From an uncultured Spirochaetales bacterium (lineage in GTDB: Bacteria > Spirochaetota > Spirochaetia > Sphaerochaetales > Sphaerochaetaceae), in contig CASEGX010000041.1 in the NCBI GenBank assembly GCA_949287505.1, positions 1 to 32,543 on the forward strand: DNA of 32,543 nt. Direction: 5' to 3'. The notes under the pieces are model-generated. The model was not told where the DNA came from, ran no database searches, and saw only the letters and a program-made list of their open reading frames with translations. Shown piece after piece: positions 32,016 through 32,543 of the stretch. How positions within the stretch are numbered: the stretch's first letter is position 1; every line of letters begins with the position of its first letter. The translations under genes and the position numbers were made by a program.

Positions 32016-32543
32016 TCAGATTACGGATGTATAGACACCAAGGATCCTGAATGATACGGCTTTTTCCTTGATCTCTTCTGTAAGCCTGTCGAATCTTTCT
32101 TTCTCACTAGGAAGCTGCAGCTCAACGAAGAAGAGATACTCCCATGGTTTTCCAGGTATCGGACGTGATTCAAGCTTTGTCATGTTCACGCCTTCATCTG
32201 CAATTGTCTTAAGAACATCCATCAAAGCACCAGGTTCGTCGGATACAGAGAAGGAAATAGCAGCCTTGTTAAGCTGTGCCTGGGATCTGAAAAGATCAGC
32301 ATTCTCCTCACGAGAGAGGATATAGAACCTTGTATAGTTGGAGGCATCGGTTTCAATTCCCTGCCTGAGGATTTCCATTCCGTAATAGTGAGCGGCAGGA
32401 GAACCTGCGATAGCTGCAACGGACTTATCACCAAGCTTTGCGATATACTCCACGGCTCCAGCTGTATCGAAGAAAGGTATCGCACTGGCATTCGGAAGTT
32501 CCTTCTCAAGGAAAGCCTTGCACTGCTGGATTCCCTGAGGATG
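32016..32543 (-). CDS. pheA: Prephenate dehydratase, N-terminus cut by window edge
   Basis: Converts prephenate to phenylpyruvate for phenylalanine synthesis. The minus frame is open to base 32543; 175 residues are present and the N-terminal part (roughly 100 residues) is missing. The fragment begins at HPQGIQQCKAFL, a conserved motif of the catalytic domain, continues with the loop NYTRFYIL (Thr-Arg-Phe of the active site), and ends in an ACT domain with EPGALMDVLKTIADEG and the ESRP motif that binds phenylalanine for feedback inhibition. No chorismate mutase or dehydrogenase part is visible downstream; a fusion at the missing N-terminus cannot be excluded. The DUF4416 gene follows. Confidence 0.95.
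   Translation of the reverse strand, partial: HPQGIQQCKAFLEKELPNASAIPFFDTAGAVEYIAKLGDKSVAAIAGSPAAHYYGMEILRQGIETDASNYTRFYILSREENADLFRSQAQLNKAAISFSVSDEPGALMDVLKTIADEGVNMTKLESRPIPGKPWEYLFFVELQLPSEKERFDRLTEEIKEKAVSFRILGVYTSVI

Noticed and set aside
1..32543. CRISPR array, tRNA, rRNA or riboswitch
   Set aside because: No regularly spaced repeats, no cloverleaf or rRNA signature and no recognised aptamer core were seen on reading both strands; a covariance-model scan would be needed to exclude small RNAs.

Overview
This window most likely comes from a host-associated spirochaete of the Treponema/Sphaerochaeta type. That is inferred from family content: periplasmic binding protein signal peptides ending in a VFA-GGS-like site, many small lipoprotein and membrane genes, a DUF4416 gene and a ParE-ParC pair. 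No rRNA or tRNA gene fixes the taxonomy. Most genes lie on the minus strand. There is no tRNA, rRNA, CRISPR array or complete insertion sequence.

Layout, left to right. (1) 1-1191, minus: glutamate dehydrogenase, cut by the left edge. (2) 1384-4517, plus: a 65-aa two-helix membrane protein coupled to a 978-aa protein carrying two receiver-like domains and a PEP-synthase-type ATP-grasp domain. (3) 4493-8958, minus: parE, parC and an RluA-family pseudouridine synthase, overlapping in that order of transcription. (4) 9059-10638, minus: L-arabinose isomerase preceded by a 39-aa single-helix membrane ORF. (5) 10805-13293, minus: a polar amino-acid ABC transporter (binding protein, permease, ATPase) with its own promoter and terminator. 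(6) 13363-21247, minus: the most distinctive region. A TetR regulator is followed by a tight operon of an SLC13-like permease, an MtnA-like sugar-1-phosphate isomerase, a complete ECF transporter (fused S component, two ATPases, a 31-aa membrane microprotein, T component) and an MTA/purine-nucleoside phosphorylase. It closes with a strong terminator. It reads as uptake and first-step breakdown of a 5'-modified adenosine such as methylthioadenosine or 5'-deoxyadenosine. (7) 21335-24485, minus: a 911-aa Ig-like-domain lipoprotein followed by a small helix-turn-helix protein. The promoter of the lipoprotein contains a run of nine G inside the -35/-10 spacer, which looks like a phase-variation switch. 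(8) 24619-27132, plus: leuS. (9) 27208-28857, minus: a secreted beta-propeller protein. (10) 28980-29469, plus: a RelB/RelE-type toxin-antitoxin pair. (11) 29473-32543, minus: prephenate dehydratase (cut by the right edge), a DUF4416 protein, a small lipoprotein and L-serine dehydratase.

Two patterns cut across the genes. Four starts (65-aa ORF, parE, leuS, sdaA) lack a Shine-Dalgarno sequence and instead have a -10-like hexamer 6 or 7 bases before the ATG, as expected for leaderless mRNAs. Two very short single-helix membrane ORFs (39 and 31 aa) sit inside metabolic or transport operons and would be missed by ordinary gene calling. All functional statements rest on reading translated motifs by eye; no database search was run.
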